DNA of 24,690 nucleotides, taken from a virus. The stretch covers positions 1-24,690 of the IMG/VR virus record IMGVR_UViG_3300021407_000039. One strand, 5' to 3'. A program made the position numbers and the translations under genes. This document shows positions 12,481 through 21,392 of this stretch, one piece after another. Numbering within the stretch: position 1 is the stretch's first letter; each line of letters opens with the position of its first letter. The notes under the pieces were generated by a model, which was not told the DNA's origin, searched no databases, and worked only from the letters and a program-made list of their open reading frames with translations.

Positions 12481-13281
12481 TCAGGTGACCGGAGCGCTCC
12501 AGGTCGCATTCCAGGTCTGCGGGCCGACGAGACCGTCAGCCGACAGGCCCTTCTCGCGCTGGAATTTCTTGCACACGTCCTCGGACGCGGGACCGAACTG
12601 CTGGTCGACGCTGATGCTCCAGCCCCGGTCGCGCATCTTCTGCTGCCAGGTCCGCACGTCGGGGACGGTGCTGTTGCGGGACCGGCCGAAGTAGTCGACG
12701 TTCATCTTGGGCGCCGACCCGCCGCCGCCACCCCCGCCGCCGCTCGGTGGAGCGACCGCGCCTCCCGCGATGGCCAGGATGCGGTCCATCGGGAAGCCGT
12801 TGCCGCAGTCGTGGTGATTCCCGCCGCCCGCGCCGAAGTTCTTGTGCTCACAGAACCCGCGTCCCGACCCCTGCGCCTGAGAGCTGCTGAGAGCCGTCCT
12901 CGGGATGTTGTACTGCTTGGCCAGCTCCCCGGCCAGTCGCCCCGCAGCGGTCAGCATGACGCCCTTGGACAGCCACGTGTCCCGGCTCCACCCGGACGCG
13001 GCGCCGCCCGGCGTGCAGAACGCGATCGAGATCGCGGCGCCGTTGAAGTTCGCTTGCGCCCACGCCCGGTCGGAGGTCCGCACGAAGTTCGCGGCCCAGT
13101 TGTCGCCGTGGCTCATGTCGACCGCGAAGTGGTAGGAGACCTTGGAGCTCGGGTTGGTGAGCCAGTTCCGCAGGCTCTCGGCGGTCGTGGAGCCCTCGGT
13201 GGTGTGGAACGCGATCACCCGCGCGCCGAGGCCGCCCCCGGAGTAGTGCTGGCTCGGCCACCACGCTCTAGTTACCGCCAT
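12481..13281 (-). CDS. Endolysin: N-acetylmuramoyl-L-alanine amidase with peptidoglycan-binding domain
   Basis: This 266-residue lysin would cut the bond between muramic acid and the peptide stem to release phage. The Amidase_2 domain spans about 1-175. It has the zinc-site pattern H26 (VIAFHTTEG), H146 (CEHKNFG) and D158 (HHDCGNGFP), the usual third-ligand position, here followed by Cys where Pro is common. A Gly-rich linker (179-189) leads to a peptidoglycan-binding domain (about 195-262: VRTWQQKMRDRGWSISVDQQ, then VCKKFQREKGLSADGLVGP). AAGGAG lies 6 bases before the ATG. There is no signal peptide, so it needs the holin candidate at 9737-9994. Confidence 0.93.
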   Translation of the reverse strand: MAVTRAWWPSQHYSGGGLGARVIAFHTTEGSTTAESLRNWLTNPSSKVSYHFAVDMSHGDNWAANFVRTSDRAWAQANFNGAAISIAFCTPGGAASGWSRDTWLSKGVMLTAAGRLAGELAKQYNIPRTALSSSQAQGSGRGFCEHKNFGAGGGNHHDCGNGFPMDRILAIAGGAVAPPSGGGGGGGGSAPKMNVDYFGRSRNSTVPDVRTWQQKMRDRGWSISVDQQFGPASEDVCKKFQREKGLSADGLVGPQTWNATWSAPVT

Positions 13282-13432
13282 CGGGTGCTCCTTCGTGATC
13301 GAGGTCGCCCACCTGCTCGGACTCGGGCACGATCGCCGGGTCCTCGGCCACCGGCTCCAGCTCCACGTCCTCGTCGGCGGTGTACGTGTCGTCGCGCCTG
13401 ATCAGGCGCCTCTTGCCTCTGCGGAGCGGCAT
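13268..13432 (-). CDS. Small acidic protein upstream of the endolysin
   Basis: This 54-residue gene starts at ATG 13432 behind AAGGAGGAG, a very strong ribosome site, and its TAG lies inside the endolysin start region (14-bp overlap). The N-terminus is very basic (MPLRRGKRRLIRRDD). The rest is acidic (TADEDVELEPVAEDPAIVPE). It fills the gap between the fibre and lysin genes exactly, which supports a real gene. It may bind nucleic acid or a structural partner; no family is recognised. Confidence 0.72.
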   Translation of the reverse strand: MPLRRGKRRLIRRDDTYTADEDVELEPVAEDPAIVPESEQVGDLDHEGAPDGGN

Positions 13433-13443
13433 TGGCTCCTCCT

Positions 13444-14904
13444 TCACTCATCGGTCCTCAAGGCCGCGCGAGCGCGCAACCTGTCCCAGCTCGGCCAGTC
13501 GCCCGTCTCGCGTGCGGCCCCGAGCGGGGTCGTGTCGCGCGGGATGATCAGGCTGAGGGTGATGACGCCCGTGCCGCCCGGCGTCGCTCGGGCGATGAAC
13601 TGCACGGCGCCCTCGCCGCCGAAGAACCATCGGTGCCACTGGTGGTCGCCGCCGACCCCGGCCTGCACCGAAGCGTTGCCGACTCCGGGGGCGTAGATAC
13701 GCGGCTGGTTGAGTGGCAGGCTCGGCCAGCAGTCGGGGGTCATGTTCCCGAAGCTCCACGTCCGGTTATTCGCCGCGTCGGTCCCGGTGATGTGCGCGCT
13801 GAAGTCGATCTGCACGCTGTTCAGGAACCCGAGCAGCCGGTAGCGGAGCAGGGTTTGCGCGCTGAGCCCGGCCGGGGAGCCCGGATTCGGCAGCGTGCGC
13901 CACGGCCCGATGTTGAGGTCGACGCCGCCCGGTCCAGGCTCGCCGCGCTCGCCCTGCGGACCCTGCGGGCCTTCCGGTCCCCGCTCGCCCTGCGGGCCTT
14001 GGATGAGACCCGGCGAGCCCCACCCGCCCGGCCAGTTCGGCAGGAACGTCCACAGCGCGCCGTCGACCACGTAGACCAGCGACCAGCCCGGTTCGAGCTG
14101 CGTGTCCTCGGAGGGACGGCCGGGACCGTCGAACCCGGCCCGGATCATCCCATCGGGCGGGAGGTCGGCCGGGGTCTGTACCTGGCCGAAGCTCCCGACG
14201 ATCAGCGTCGCCGTGCCCGCCTGGCCCTGCGGCCCCTCGGGACCGCGCGGCCCCTCGGGACCGGGGTCGCCTTGGTCGCCCTGCTCGCCCCGGTCGCCCT
14301 GGTCGCCGCGCGGCCCGGTCGGGCCGGTCGGCCCCTCGTCGCCGGGAGTCCCCTGCGGGCCTTCGGGACCGAGCGGGCCTTGCGGTCCTGGCGGCCCTCC
14401 GGGGTCGCCAGTCTCGCCCTGCGGGCCTGGCGGCCCGATCGGACCCTGCGGGCCTGGAGGCCCTGGCACCGACCCGGCGTAGTCCTGCTGACGCGGGACC
14501 AGCGTCATGTCCTCGGCCGAGGCCGCGCCTGCCGGGACCTCCACCGTGCCCAGCATCACGCCCGCGCCCGCCGCGCCCGCGAGCCGGACAGCTAGCCGGT
14601 ACTCGGCGGCCTCCGGGTCAACGATCACGGCCCACAGCTCGTCGGTGCGATCGTCGGCGCCGCCTGGCGCCGCGACGGCCTCCAGCGTGATCGGGGACGT
14701 GAGCACCGCCACCGTCCCGTCGCCGCAGTCGGCCAGCGCGAGCCAGCCAGGATCGAGGAGGATGTTCAGCCCGTCGCCGGGGCTCATGGTGACCGGCGTC
14801 ACGATGCCGGTCGACCGCGCCGCCAGAGCCGTGATCACCTGCCGGTCGTCCCAGGCCGCATACCGGCCCGACTGTCCCCAGCGGAGGAGCTGCGGCGTCG
14901 TCAT
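13444..14904 (-). CDS. Collagen-like tail fibre with paralogous N-terminal anchor
   Basis: This is a 486-residue fibre. Residues 1-140 form an anchor domain ([44 protein letters not shown]) that is clearly related to the N-terminus of the upstream neighbour at 14901-15815. A Gly-X-Y tract (146-230) follows, then one copy of the module shared with the other fibre (231-301), a short second collagen tract (303-327) and a head domain (329-486). I chose ATG 14904, which overlaps the upstream stop. Architecture and position after the Gp37-like protein suggest a side fibre that binds host cell-surface glycans; the ligand is unknown. Confidence 0.85.
   Translation of the reverse strand: MTTPQLLRWGQSGRYAAWDDRQVITALAARSTGIVTPVTMSPGDGLNILLDPGWLALADCGDGTVAVLTSPITLEAVAAPGGADDRTDELWAVIVDPEAAEYRLAVRLAGAAGAGVMLGTVEVPAGAASAEDMTLVPRQQDYAGSVPGPPGPQGPIGPPGPQGETGDPGGPPGPQGPLGPEGPQGTPGDEGPTGPTGPRGDQGDRGEQGDQGDPGPEGPRGPEGPQGQAGTATLIVGSFGQVQTPADLPPDGMIRAGFDGPGRPSEDTQLEPGWSLVYVVDGALWTFLPNWPGGWGSPGLIQGPQGERGPEGPQGPQGERGEPGPGGVDLNIGPWRTLPNPGSPAGLSAQTLLRYRLLGFLNSVQIDFSAHITGTDAANNRTWSFGNMTPDCWPSLPLNQPRIYAPGVGNASVQAGVGGDHQWHRWFFGGEGAVQFIARATPGGTGVITLSLIIPRDTTPLGAARETGDWPSWDRLRARAALRTDE
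14002..14214 (-). repeat. Fibre module, copy 3
   Basis: Residues 231-301 of the 13444-14904 fibre. Key residues: [45 protein letters not shown] and GSPGLIQGP. It is closest to copy 1 (11152-11373). The same module in two separate fibre genes indicates duplication or domain exchange within the phage. Confidence 0.72.
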
Positions 14905-15815
14905 GAGCCGATGTCCTCGACGGAGATCATCTGCGGGTTCCCGGCGACGCCGGTCCCATTCACCCGGAACTGGACGCCGTTGATGATGCTCCACATCCGC
15001 CCGGAGAACACCCGGTCAAACCGCACGTCGCTGATCGCGTGGCGGAATATCCACTCCACCTCGGCCTGCTGGTAGCCCGGAGTCACCCCGCCGACGTAGG
15101 AGAAGTTGAAGGCCGCCTCGCGGGCGAGCTGCGCGACCACGGCGGCCTGCCCAGCCGTCCGGTAGCCGATCCCGATCCGCAGCTCGCCGTTCTCGCGGAA
15201 CCCGCTCGGCGCCGCGACGAGCTGCGCCGAGTTGGTCACGAACCTGACCCGGTACCACTGGCCCGGCTCCATCCTGACCTCCTGCGAGGCCAGCTCGAAC
15301 CCGGACGACGCCGCGAAGCTCGTGCTCTGCCGGACGGCGTTGTCGTTGCGGAACTGGTAGGCCATCAGCCGCCGCTCGATCGCGGCATCCACCGACCGCA
15401 GCGTCATCGCCGCAGAGGTGTTCGAGTTGGCCGGGGCGGTGATGGTGGCCAGCGGAATCCCTGACCGGCCGCCCGCCTGCGCCGGGGTGATCACCCGCAG
15501 CTCGAACGTGCCCTCGTCGGGATTCGTGTCGGCCCACACGTAGTCGGTGCGGCTATCAGTCGCCGGGCCGGGATTGGCCTGGACGACCAGCTCGTCGCGG
15601 GTGCCGATCACGGCGCTGGTGAGGTCGTCGCAGCTCGCCACGCCGACCCAGCCGCCCTCGATGATCACCTGGAGCCCCGACCCCGCCCGGACGTACACCG
15701 GCCGCACCAGCCCGATCCGGCCCCCGGTCACCGCCGTGATCACAGCCCTGTCGTCGGCCGCGTCGTAGTTCGCGCCCTGGCCCCACGCGAGCTTGCCGCC
15801 CGGTGCTTCGCTCAC
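14901..15815 (-). CDS. Minor tail / receptor-binding protein, paralogous N-terminus
   Basis: This 304-residue protein starts at a GTG overlapping the upstream stop (GTGA). The first ~140 residues ([51 protein letters not shown]) match those of the collagen fibre downstream. The remaining half is different: [32 protein letters not shown] and a strand-rich end ([20 protein letters not shown]) suggest a beta-sandwich, possibly a carbohydrate-binding head. So two adjacent genes share an anchor and carry different distal parts. The exact function is inferred from order in the tail cluster. Confidence 0.78.
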   Translation of the reverse strand: MSEAPGGKLAWGQGANYDAADDRAVITAVTGGRIGLVRPVYVRAGSGLQVIIEGGWVGVASCDDLTSAVIGTRDELVVQANPGPATDSRTDYVWADTNPDEGTFELRVITPAQAGGRSGIPLATITAPANSNTSAAMTLRSVDAAIERRLMAYQFRNDNAVRQSTSFAASSGFELASQEVRMEPGQWYRVRFVTNSAQLVAAPSGFRENGELRIGIGYRTAGQAAVVAQLAREAAFNFSYVGGVTPGYQQAEVEWIFRHAISDVRFDRVFSGRMWSIINGVQFRVNGTGVAGNPQMISVEDIGS

Positions 15816-17077
15816 TGGACTCGCCTCGTTCCTGCCTGTCGGAATCCGCCCTGGTGGAATGCCTGGCTCACCTGCCGGTCCATCCGCGTGAGCGCGCCGT
15901 TGATGCTCGTCCGGGTGGCCTGCGGCGGGCTCGTCAGCGTGGCCGACCAGGTGGCGATGCCGGTCGCCGCGTTCACCTCGATCTGGAGGAGCCGCGCCTG
16001 AAACTCGATGCCCTCGGGGATCAGCGGAGTGACCGCCCGCACCGTCACCGTGTCGCCCGCGCCGTAGGTCAGGATCGACGGATGCGACTCGGGCGGGCTC
16101 CCGGTGACCTGCTGCGCCGGGATCGAGTTGATGATCGTGCCCGTGTTCGACCGCTCCCACAGCGTCGATTCGAGGATCGTGCCCGGCCAGTCATCCACCG
16201 CGTCGAGCCGGGGCAGGCTCGGGTTGTTGATGTAGGTGATCGCCACCGGCCGCAGCGCGCCCTCGGGCGCGTCGCTGGCGAGGTCTCCCACCGCGAACGT
16301 GTGCGTGCGGAGCTGGTCGGAGTCCATCGCGAAGCGGTAGTTCAGGATCGCGCCGGGCACCGCCACCCCCAGCCCGCCCGAGTCGCTGCCGACCCTCGGG
16401 TACGCGATCCGCAGCGTGCAGAGAGGCCGCCCGTTCGGCCGCATCCCGTACTCGGTGCGGAACTCCGGGCCATCGAGGACGCCGCACAGGTTGATCAAGA
16501 GCTGGCCGCGCGAGCCGCCCTCCAAGAACTCGTACTTGCGGCGTCGGCCCCTGCCCGGCCCCGCCTCGGCGCTGACCACCACGCCGACCTCCTGCACCGG
16601 CTCCGCGAGCTGCCGGGCGATGACGGTCTGCTCCACGGTCTGCTCGGGCGGGTTGCCTCCCGGCCCGGCTGCGTTGCCGAACTCCAGGAACGGGTGCTGA
16701 TCCTGCTGCCGCCTGGTCAGGTAGCCGGGCAGCTCGATCAGCGTGAACTGCACATGCGCGGAGCCGTCCTGGTCTTGGAGGCCGGTCGGGACGCCGCACC
16801 AGTAGGGCTCGCCCGCGTAGAAGGCCCAGACCCGCCAGGACCACAGGTTGATCAGCACCTCGGAGGCGAGCCCGCACGGGAGGTTCACGGTCATGTTCCC
16901 GTGCCCGAACGCGCTGACCCGCTTCACGCAGTAGAACGACGACACGTCGACCATGCCCAGCGACCGGAACGGCGGGACCATCTGCTCGGCCCAGAAGGTC
17001 CACTCGCCGGGGAGCGGGGTCATCGGAACCCACGGGTTGATCGGCAGGCCGACCGGCATCGGCGCCGCAGCTCTCAC
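15812..17077 (-). CDS. Tail tip protein, ReqiPepy6 Gp37-like candidate
   Basis: This 421-residue protein starts at the GTG 17077, which overlaps the stop of the distal tail gene (GTGA). It lies directly after the distal tail gene and before the fibre genes, where many actinophages carry a Gp37-like (Siphovirus ReqiPepy6) tail protein. Visible stretches include SSFYCVKRVSAFGHGNMTVN, WRVWAFYAGEPYWCGV, TLIELPGYLTRR, TVEQTVIARQLAEP and a late beta region (TYGAGDTVTVRAVTPLIPEG). The resemblance is to the general layout of that family and not to a diagnostic motif. It is probably part of the tail tip hub that links tube and fibres. Confidence 0.68.
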   Translation of the reverse strand: MRAAAPMPVGLPINPWVPMTPLPGEWTFWAEQMVPPFRSLGMVDVSSFYCVKRVSAFGHGNMTVNLPCGLASEVLINLWSWRVWAFYAGEPYWCGVPTGLQDQDGSAHVQFTLIELPGYLTRRQQDQHPFLEFGNAAGPGGNPPEQTVEQTVIARQLAEPVQEVGVVVSAEAGPGRGRRRKYEFLEGGSRGQLLINLCGVLDGPEFRTEYGMRPNGRPLCTLRIAYPRVGSDSGGLGVAVPGAILNYRFAMDSDQLRTHTFAVGDLASDAPEGALRPVAITYINNPSLPRLDAVDDWPGTILESTLWERSNTGTIINSIPAQQVTGSPPESHPSILTYGAGDTVTVRAVTPLIPEGIEFQARLLQIEVNAATGIATWSATLTSPPQATRTSINGALTRMDRQVSQAFHQGGFRQAGTRRVQ

Positions 17078-18003
17078 ACCCACGTCGACCTCCACGCCAG
17101 CGTCACCGAGCCGCGCCCGCCCGACCGCAGCGTCCACCGCGCCGCCGCGCCCGGAGCGATCCACAGCGGCCGGGAGCCGGGCAGGATGAAGCTCGCCCGC
17201 GAGTACCCTCCGGGCGCCTCGGCGGTGAGCGTCGAAGTGGACACGAGGAGCTGCACTCCGGTCTCCAGGTAGGCCAGCCGGATGCCGCCCTGGCCGTCCG
17301 TCAGCAGCGATTCGGACAGGTCGCCCTCGTAGCCTGCGTACACCGGAGCGGGATGGTTGCCCTCGTTCCTCAGGAGCGCCGTGTTCGGGATCAGCGCGGC
17401 GTACCCCCACGGATAGGACTTCGGGTAGTCGCGGCCGGTCGCCTCGGTCACGTTGGTGAGCGTGACGGTCTGCCAGATCGAGTCGTACAGCGCGGGGTCG
17501 GCGGCGGTCAGCGTGACCTGGTACCGGAACCCGCCCCGGCCCATCGGCGTCACCCGGAACAGCTCGGTCCCGGCCCGCACGTCAACCGTCAGGACCCGCT
17601 GCGCGTCTATCAGCCCGAACGCGAGGAGCACCGGCTCCCGGTTCGCCGCCCGGATCACCAGATCGTTGCGGAGCCGCACGAGCTGGTCAGCCGGGCCGGT
17701 CGCGGCGCCCCGGATCGTGATCGTCCGCGCGCCCAGCGTCTTAGGTCCCCACGCCGACCCGTCCGAGATCACCCGCGCCACGTCGTTCCCGTCGAGCGGC
17801 GGCGAGTCGAGCACCCCGCCCACGTCCTCGACCACCGCGCACAGCCCGCTCGCCTGGTCGCCCGTGTTCAGCCAGAGCCCGTCCCACACGACCGGGATCA
17901 GCGGCACCAGCGGCGGATCGCGCGGAACCTGGTAGGTCCAGTCGAAGTCGCGTTCGTAGCCTCGCACCGCGACCCGCGAGGCCCTGAGCGGCATCCTGCT
18001 CAC
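17074..18003 (-). CDS. Distal tail protein (siphovirus tail component)
   Basis: This 309-residue protein starts at GTG 18003, overlapping the tape measure stop (GTGA). It follows the tape measure gene directly, the usual place for the distal tail (Dit) protein. The first half contains GARTITIRGAATGPADQLVR and the helix RLRNDLVIRAANREP, followed by strands such as RVLTVDVRAGTELFRVT and a strand GGFRYQVTLTAADPALYD, the classical Dit first-domain pattern of a ring-forming fold. The second half (about 215-309) looks like a separate beta sandwich. It would form the hexamer ring at the end of the tail tube. Confidence 0.78.
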   Translation of the reverse strand: MSRMPLRASRVAVRGYERDFDWTYQVPRDPPLVPLIPVVWDGLWLNTGDQASGLCAVVEDVGGVLDSPPLDGNDVARVISDGSAWGPKTLGARTITIRGAATGPADQLVRLRNDLVIRAANREPVLLAFGLIDAQRVLTVDVRAGTELFRVTPMGRGGFRYQVTLTAADPALYDSIWQTVTLTNVTEATGRDYPKSYPWGYAALIPNTALLRNEGNHPAPVYAGYEGDLSESLLTDGQGGIRLAYLETGVQLLVSTSTLTAEAPGGYSRASFILPGSRPLWIAPGAAARWTLRSGGRGSVTLAWRSTWV

Positions 18004-20690
18004 GCGACACCCCCCGCCGTCGCCCACGCCAGCTCACGCGAGACCAGCGCCGCGATCTCCAGCTCGTTCTGGCCCTCGCGCGGGTAGACGTTGATCGTCG
18101 CGCCCGCGCCGGACATCCCGCCCGCGCCGGACAGCGCGCCGAGCCCGCCGAGCGGCGAGCCGATCTCGGGGAGCTTCCCGAGGCTGATCGAGGAGACATC
18201 CTCCAGGCCGATCTCCAGCCCGGCCACCATGTCCTCGCCCACCGCCATCATCACCTTCGACGGGGAGCCGATCCCGAGCGCGCCCTTGATCGAGCCCATG
18301 ATCGGCCCGGTGACGTTGGCCTGGAGCCAGCCGCCCATCGACTTCGCGGCGGATAGGCCCTGCTGGAGCCCGGCGATCATCTGCTGGCCGACCGGGGTCA
18401 TGGCCGCCGCGTCGAGCCCGCTCTTGATCGCGCCGAGGACCGGCCCGGCGACGTTCTGCTGGATGAACCCGCCGAGCTGCTTGGCCTTCTCCAGCCCGGC
18501 CTTGAGCCCGGCCACCACGTCGCCGCCGATCGTGATCGTGATCGTGGACGGCGACGACACCCCGAACCCGGACTTGATGAACCCGACGACCGGCCCGGTG
18601 ACGTTCGAGCCGATCCAGCCGCCCATCGACTTCGCCGCCGATAGCCCGGTCTTGAGCCCTTCGACCATCGAGGTTCCCGCCGACCGGGCGGTGGAGACCA
18701 TCGAGGAGAACCCGGAGGACACCGCGCCCTGAATCTGGCTCATGGCGCCGGACACGATCCCCGGCATGGCCCGGAACGCCCCGGTCACCGCGCCGCTTAT
18801 GGCGCCGGTCGCGGAGGTCACCACGGAGACCAGCCCGGAGAACGCCGCCGAGATCGGGCCGCTCAGCAGCGAGGCCAGCGCGGACACCGCCGAGCCCAGC
18901 AGCCCGAAGGCCGGGATCAGCCCCGGCGAGTTCCCGGTGATCCAGTGCCACAGCTTCGTCACGATGCCGATCAGCCACTCCAGCGCGGCGCCGAGGAGCT
19001 TGATCGGGTGAACCACGGAGGTTATCGCGTTGACCCAGGTCAGCAGCTTGATAGCCAGCTCCGCGATCGGGACGATGATCTTGACGATGACCTCAAGCAG
19101 GAACCCGATGACCTTGATCGCGCCGACGATCACGGGGACCAGGATGTTCAGCGCGGCGCCGAGCCCGGCCGCGCCGCCGCCCTCCGCGCCGCCGCCCCCG
19201 GCCGCCTGGCCGAACAGCTCGCCTAGCGGCTTGAGGAGCTTCGATAGCTCCTTGAGGACCGGCCCGAGAGCGTCACCTACCGCCTTCACGATCTCCCAGA
19301 TGGCCAGCGCCAGCGGCTTGAGAGCCCCCTCCCAGAGCCCCTTGATCACGGGCATCAGGAAATCGAGAATCCCCTTACCGAGAGCGATGGCCCCCTCGCG
19401 GAAATCAGAACTGGCGATGAACAGGGCAGCGAACGCCGCCACGGCGGCGGTCACCGGGAGCGCCAGCCCGCCGAGCGCCGCACCGACCCCGCCAATCGGG
19501 CCGACCGCGCCGCCGAGGCTCGGGATGAGCTGGACCGCCGCCGCCTTCCCCACGGAGCCCAGCCCGCCCGCGACGAGCTTCGCCGGGCCGAGAAGGTTGG
19601 TCAGCGCCCCGCCGAGCACGGGAATCTGCGACAGGATGCCCGGAGCGACGAGCGCGGTCACCGCCGCCGCCCCGGCCAGGATCAGCGGGCCAAACCGCTT
19701 GATGATCTCGGTTACCCGCTCGATCTGCTCGGGCTTGAGGTTCTTGATCCACTCCGTCCAGCTCTTGACCAGCCCCTCGATCGGCTTGATGAGCTGCATC
19801 ACCGAGACCGTGATGGCATCGAAGATCGGCCACAGGACCCCGCCCGGCTCGACCGCCGCCGACAGCGCCTTGGCCATGTCATAGGCGAGCAAGATCACGG
19901 GGCCGAACGCCTGCACCAGCCCCTCGCCCACGCTGACCTTGATGTCGTCGGTCACCCGCTTGAAGGACCGGAGCACCTTCCCCGGCTCCTCCATCGCGAG
20001 CTTGTAGGCACCCGCGACCTTGCTCCCCTCCTGGAGCACGGCGTTGAGGGTGGCCTGCGCCTTCTCGCCCTCGGTGAGCTGCGCCCGCGTCTTCCCGAGC
20101 GTCTTCGCGTAGTCGTCCTGCGCCTTCGTCGCGTTGACCTGGATACCGGCGTTTCGGAGGACCATCGTGTTCTGGGTCGTGATCCCATGCACGAGGTCAT
20201 CCAGCACCTCGGTTGAGTTGCGGCCCGAGATCACCGCCGCGTCCTGCGCGACCCGAGCGAGGTCGGTCGCCTTGGCCAGGTCCAGGTTCGACCGGACGAA
20301 CTGAGCCGTGAGGCCCTGCGCCACGCCCAGCTCGATCCCCTGCGCCTTGACCCCGCCGACCACCTTCCGCAGCGAGTCGACGTTCAGGTTGTTCGCCTGA
20401 GCGAGCGCGACCAGCGTCGTGTCCATCTCGCTCACACGGGAGGCGGTCTTGAACGCCTCCACCCCGAACCCGGCCGCCGCGACGGTGGCCCCGGCGAGCC
20501 CGGTCGCCACGCTCTTGCCGACCGCCATCCCGAGCCCGCCGACCGCGCTCAGCCCGGCCGTCATGGACGAGGAGACACCGCTCGCCGCCGACTGGCCCGC
20601 CTGCGTCGCCGCTTGGGTGATGTCGGGCTTGAGAGTCCGGGTGTCGGCGCTCACTGGTATCGTGAGCGCCCCGTACGTGTAGCTAGCCAT
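18000..20690 (-). CDS. Tape measure protein
   Basis: This is an 896-residue protein, the largest gene here. The N-terminus (GALTIPVSADTRTLKPDI) and residues 80-260 have the phage tail tape measure pattern (FKTASRVSEMDTTLVALAQA, TQNTMVLRNAGIQVNATKAQ). Several hydrophobic stretches follow in the middle (FGPLILAGAAAVTALVAPGI, VTAAVAAFAALFIAS and others). A C-terminal block has repeats of about 45-50 residues (see 18200-18668). It sets tail length; at roughly 1.5 angstrom per residue this length would give a tail near 130-140 nm, as a rule-of-thumb inference. The ATG overlaps the chaperone stop region. The C-terminal SPSKVMMAVGED motif is typical of this family. Confidence 0.93.
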   Translation of the reverse strand: MASYTYGALTIPVSADTRTLKPDITQAATQAGQSAASGVSSSMTAGLSAVGGLGMAVGKSVATGLAGATVAAAGFGVEAFKTASRVSEMDTTLVALAQANNLNVDSLRKVVGGVKAQGIELGVAQGLTAQFVRSNLDLAKATDLARVAQDAAVISGRNSTEVLDDLVHGITTQNTMVLRNAGIQVNATKAQDDYAKTLGKTRAQLTEGEKAQATLNAVLQEGSKVAGAYKLAMEEPGKVLRSFKRVTDDIKVSVGEGLVQAFGPVILLAYDMAKALSAAVEPGGVLWPIFDAITVSVMQLIKPIEGLVKSWTEWIKNLKPEQIERVTEIIKRFGPLILAGAAAVTALVAPGILSQIPVLGGALTNLLGPAKLVAGGLGSVGKAAAVQLIPSLGGAVGPIGGVGAALGGLALPVTAAVAAFAALFIASSDFREGAIALGKGILDFLMPVIKGLWEGALKPLALAIWEIVKAVGDALGPVLKELSKLLKPLGELFGQAAGGGGAEGGGAAGLGAALNILVPVIVGAIKVIGFLLEVIVKIIVPIAELAIKLLTWVNAITSVVHPIKLLGAALEWLIGIVTKLWHWITGNSPGLIPAFGLLGSAVSALASLLSGPISAAFSGLVSVVTSATGAISGAVTGAFRAMPGIVSGAMSQIQGAVSSGFSSMVSTARSAGTSMVEGLKTGLSAAKSMGGWIGSNVTGPVVGFIKSGFGVSSPSTITITIGGDVVAGLKAGLEKAKQLGGFIQQNVAGPVLGAIKSGLDAAAMTPVGQQMIAGLQQGLSAAKSMGGWLQANVTGPIMGSIKGALGIGSPSKVMMAVGEDMVAGLEIGLEDVSSISLGKLPEIGSPLGGLGALSGAGGMSGAGATINVYPREGQNELEIAALVSRELAWATAGGVA
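18200..18668 (-). repeat. Tape measure C-terminal repeats
   Basis: Three successive units of about 45-50 residues start with MVEGLKTGLSAAKSMGGWIG, VVAGLKAGLEKAKQLGGFIQ and MIAGLQQGLSAAKSMGGWLQ. Each continues with N-V-(T/A)-G-P and a (F/A/S)-I-K-(S/G) helix. Units 1 and 3 end in S-S-P-S or G-S-P-S followed by a hydrophobic strand and G-(G/E)-D. A partial fourth unit begins MVAGLEIGLED. The DNA of the units is similar, so unequal crossing-over could change tail length. Confidence 0.75.
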
Positions 20691-21392
20691 CGCTGCGCTC
20701 CACCTTCACGCCCGGCATCCCGGCGAGCGTCGCGGCGGCCTCGGCCCACGTGCCCGCCCGCCGCTCGCCAGCAGTCCGCGGAGCGCTCGTCGCGGCGGGA
20801 ACGGCCCGGCCTGGCCGGGGGATCGGCCGGGGCTTAGGCACGTTCTTGGCGCCGTGCGCCCGCATCGTGATCCACGACAGCCCGGCCACGTGATCGACCA
20901 GCGCGGCCAGCAGCTCGGACTCCGTGCTCCACAGCTCCCCGAACCGGCGAGCCTCGGGCGGGAGGCGGTCCAGCAGCACCGCGACCCGCCGCGTTGACGT
21001 ACGAGGGTCGAGCACGTCGACCCCGTACACCTGGAGCATTACCGCCTCGATGTCCGGGTTGAAGCGCGCCGCACAGGTCGCCTGGAGTTTGGGAGGCTCA
21101 TCCCGGCCTGGACCGCGCCCGACGCCCGGAACAGCGCCGTCAGCTCCCCGATCGTCAGACCGGCCTCGCACAGCCCGTCGTAGGTCTCGGCGCCGATCAG
21201 CTCCGAGAGCGCGCCCTCCAGGTCACCTTGAGCCACCGCCCGGACGGTGGTCATCGACCACCCCGACATCGGCGGGAGCTCGTACCCCTTGCTCTTGTAT
21301 TGGAACGCGAACGGGGCAGCCGTCGCCTCGGCCGCCGCTGCGGCCTCCAGGTCGAATACGCCGTCGCCGTTAGCGCTCGGGTCGGGGGTCAC
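20683..21392 (-). CDS. Tail assembly chaperone, frameshifted long form
   Basis: This is the fusion made when ribosomes slip -1 at CCCAAAC (21093-21087). The zero frame provides the first 102 residues (from GTG 21392) and the -1 frame the next 134 (LQATCAARFNPDIEAVMLQV, then a basic Pro-rich stretch and VERSDG), 236 in all. This corresponds to the lambda gpG-gpGT arrangement, in which both forms bind the tape measure protein during tail assembly. The coding extends in two frames between the major tail and tape measure genes, exactly where this pair is expected. The short form is listed separately. Confidence 0.85.
21039..21392 (-). CDS. Tail assembly chaperone, short form
   Basis: This 117-residue product is made by ribosomes that do not shift. 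It starts at a GTG overlapping the major tail protein stop (GTGA). The helical middle (GWSMTTVRAVAQGDLEGALS, ELIGAETYDGLCEAG) is typical of gpG-like chaperones. After the slip site the zero frame adds only a short basic tail (SRRPVRRASTRTSRR) before TAA at 21039. It keeps the tape measure protein soluble until the tail tube forms around it. Confidence 0.85.
   Translation of the reverse strand: MTPDPSANGDGVFDLEAAAAAEATAAPFAFQYKSKGYELPPMSGWSMTTVRAVAQGDLEGALSELIGAETYDGLCEAGLTIGELTALFRASGAVQAGMSLPNSRRPVRRASTRTSRR
21087..21093 (-). other. -1 ribosomal frameshift site (CCCAAAC)
   Basis: On the minus strand the heptamer C-CCA-AAC lies in the zero frame, matching X-XXY-YYZ with X=C, Y=A, Z=C. Slipping back one base re-pairs the tRNAs on CCC and AAA, and translation continues with CTC in the -1 frame, which is open from this point to 20683. 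I did not find a clear downstream stimulatory hairpin by eye. Confidence 0.85.

Noticed and set aside
15803-17272. Plus-strand frame of 489 codons opposite the Gp37-like gene
   Set aside because: It is antisense to a gene with a natural start/stop overlap, and its composition is that of a shadow frame.
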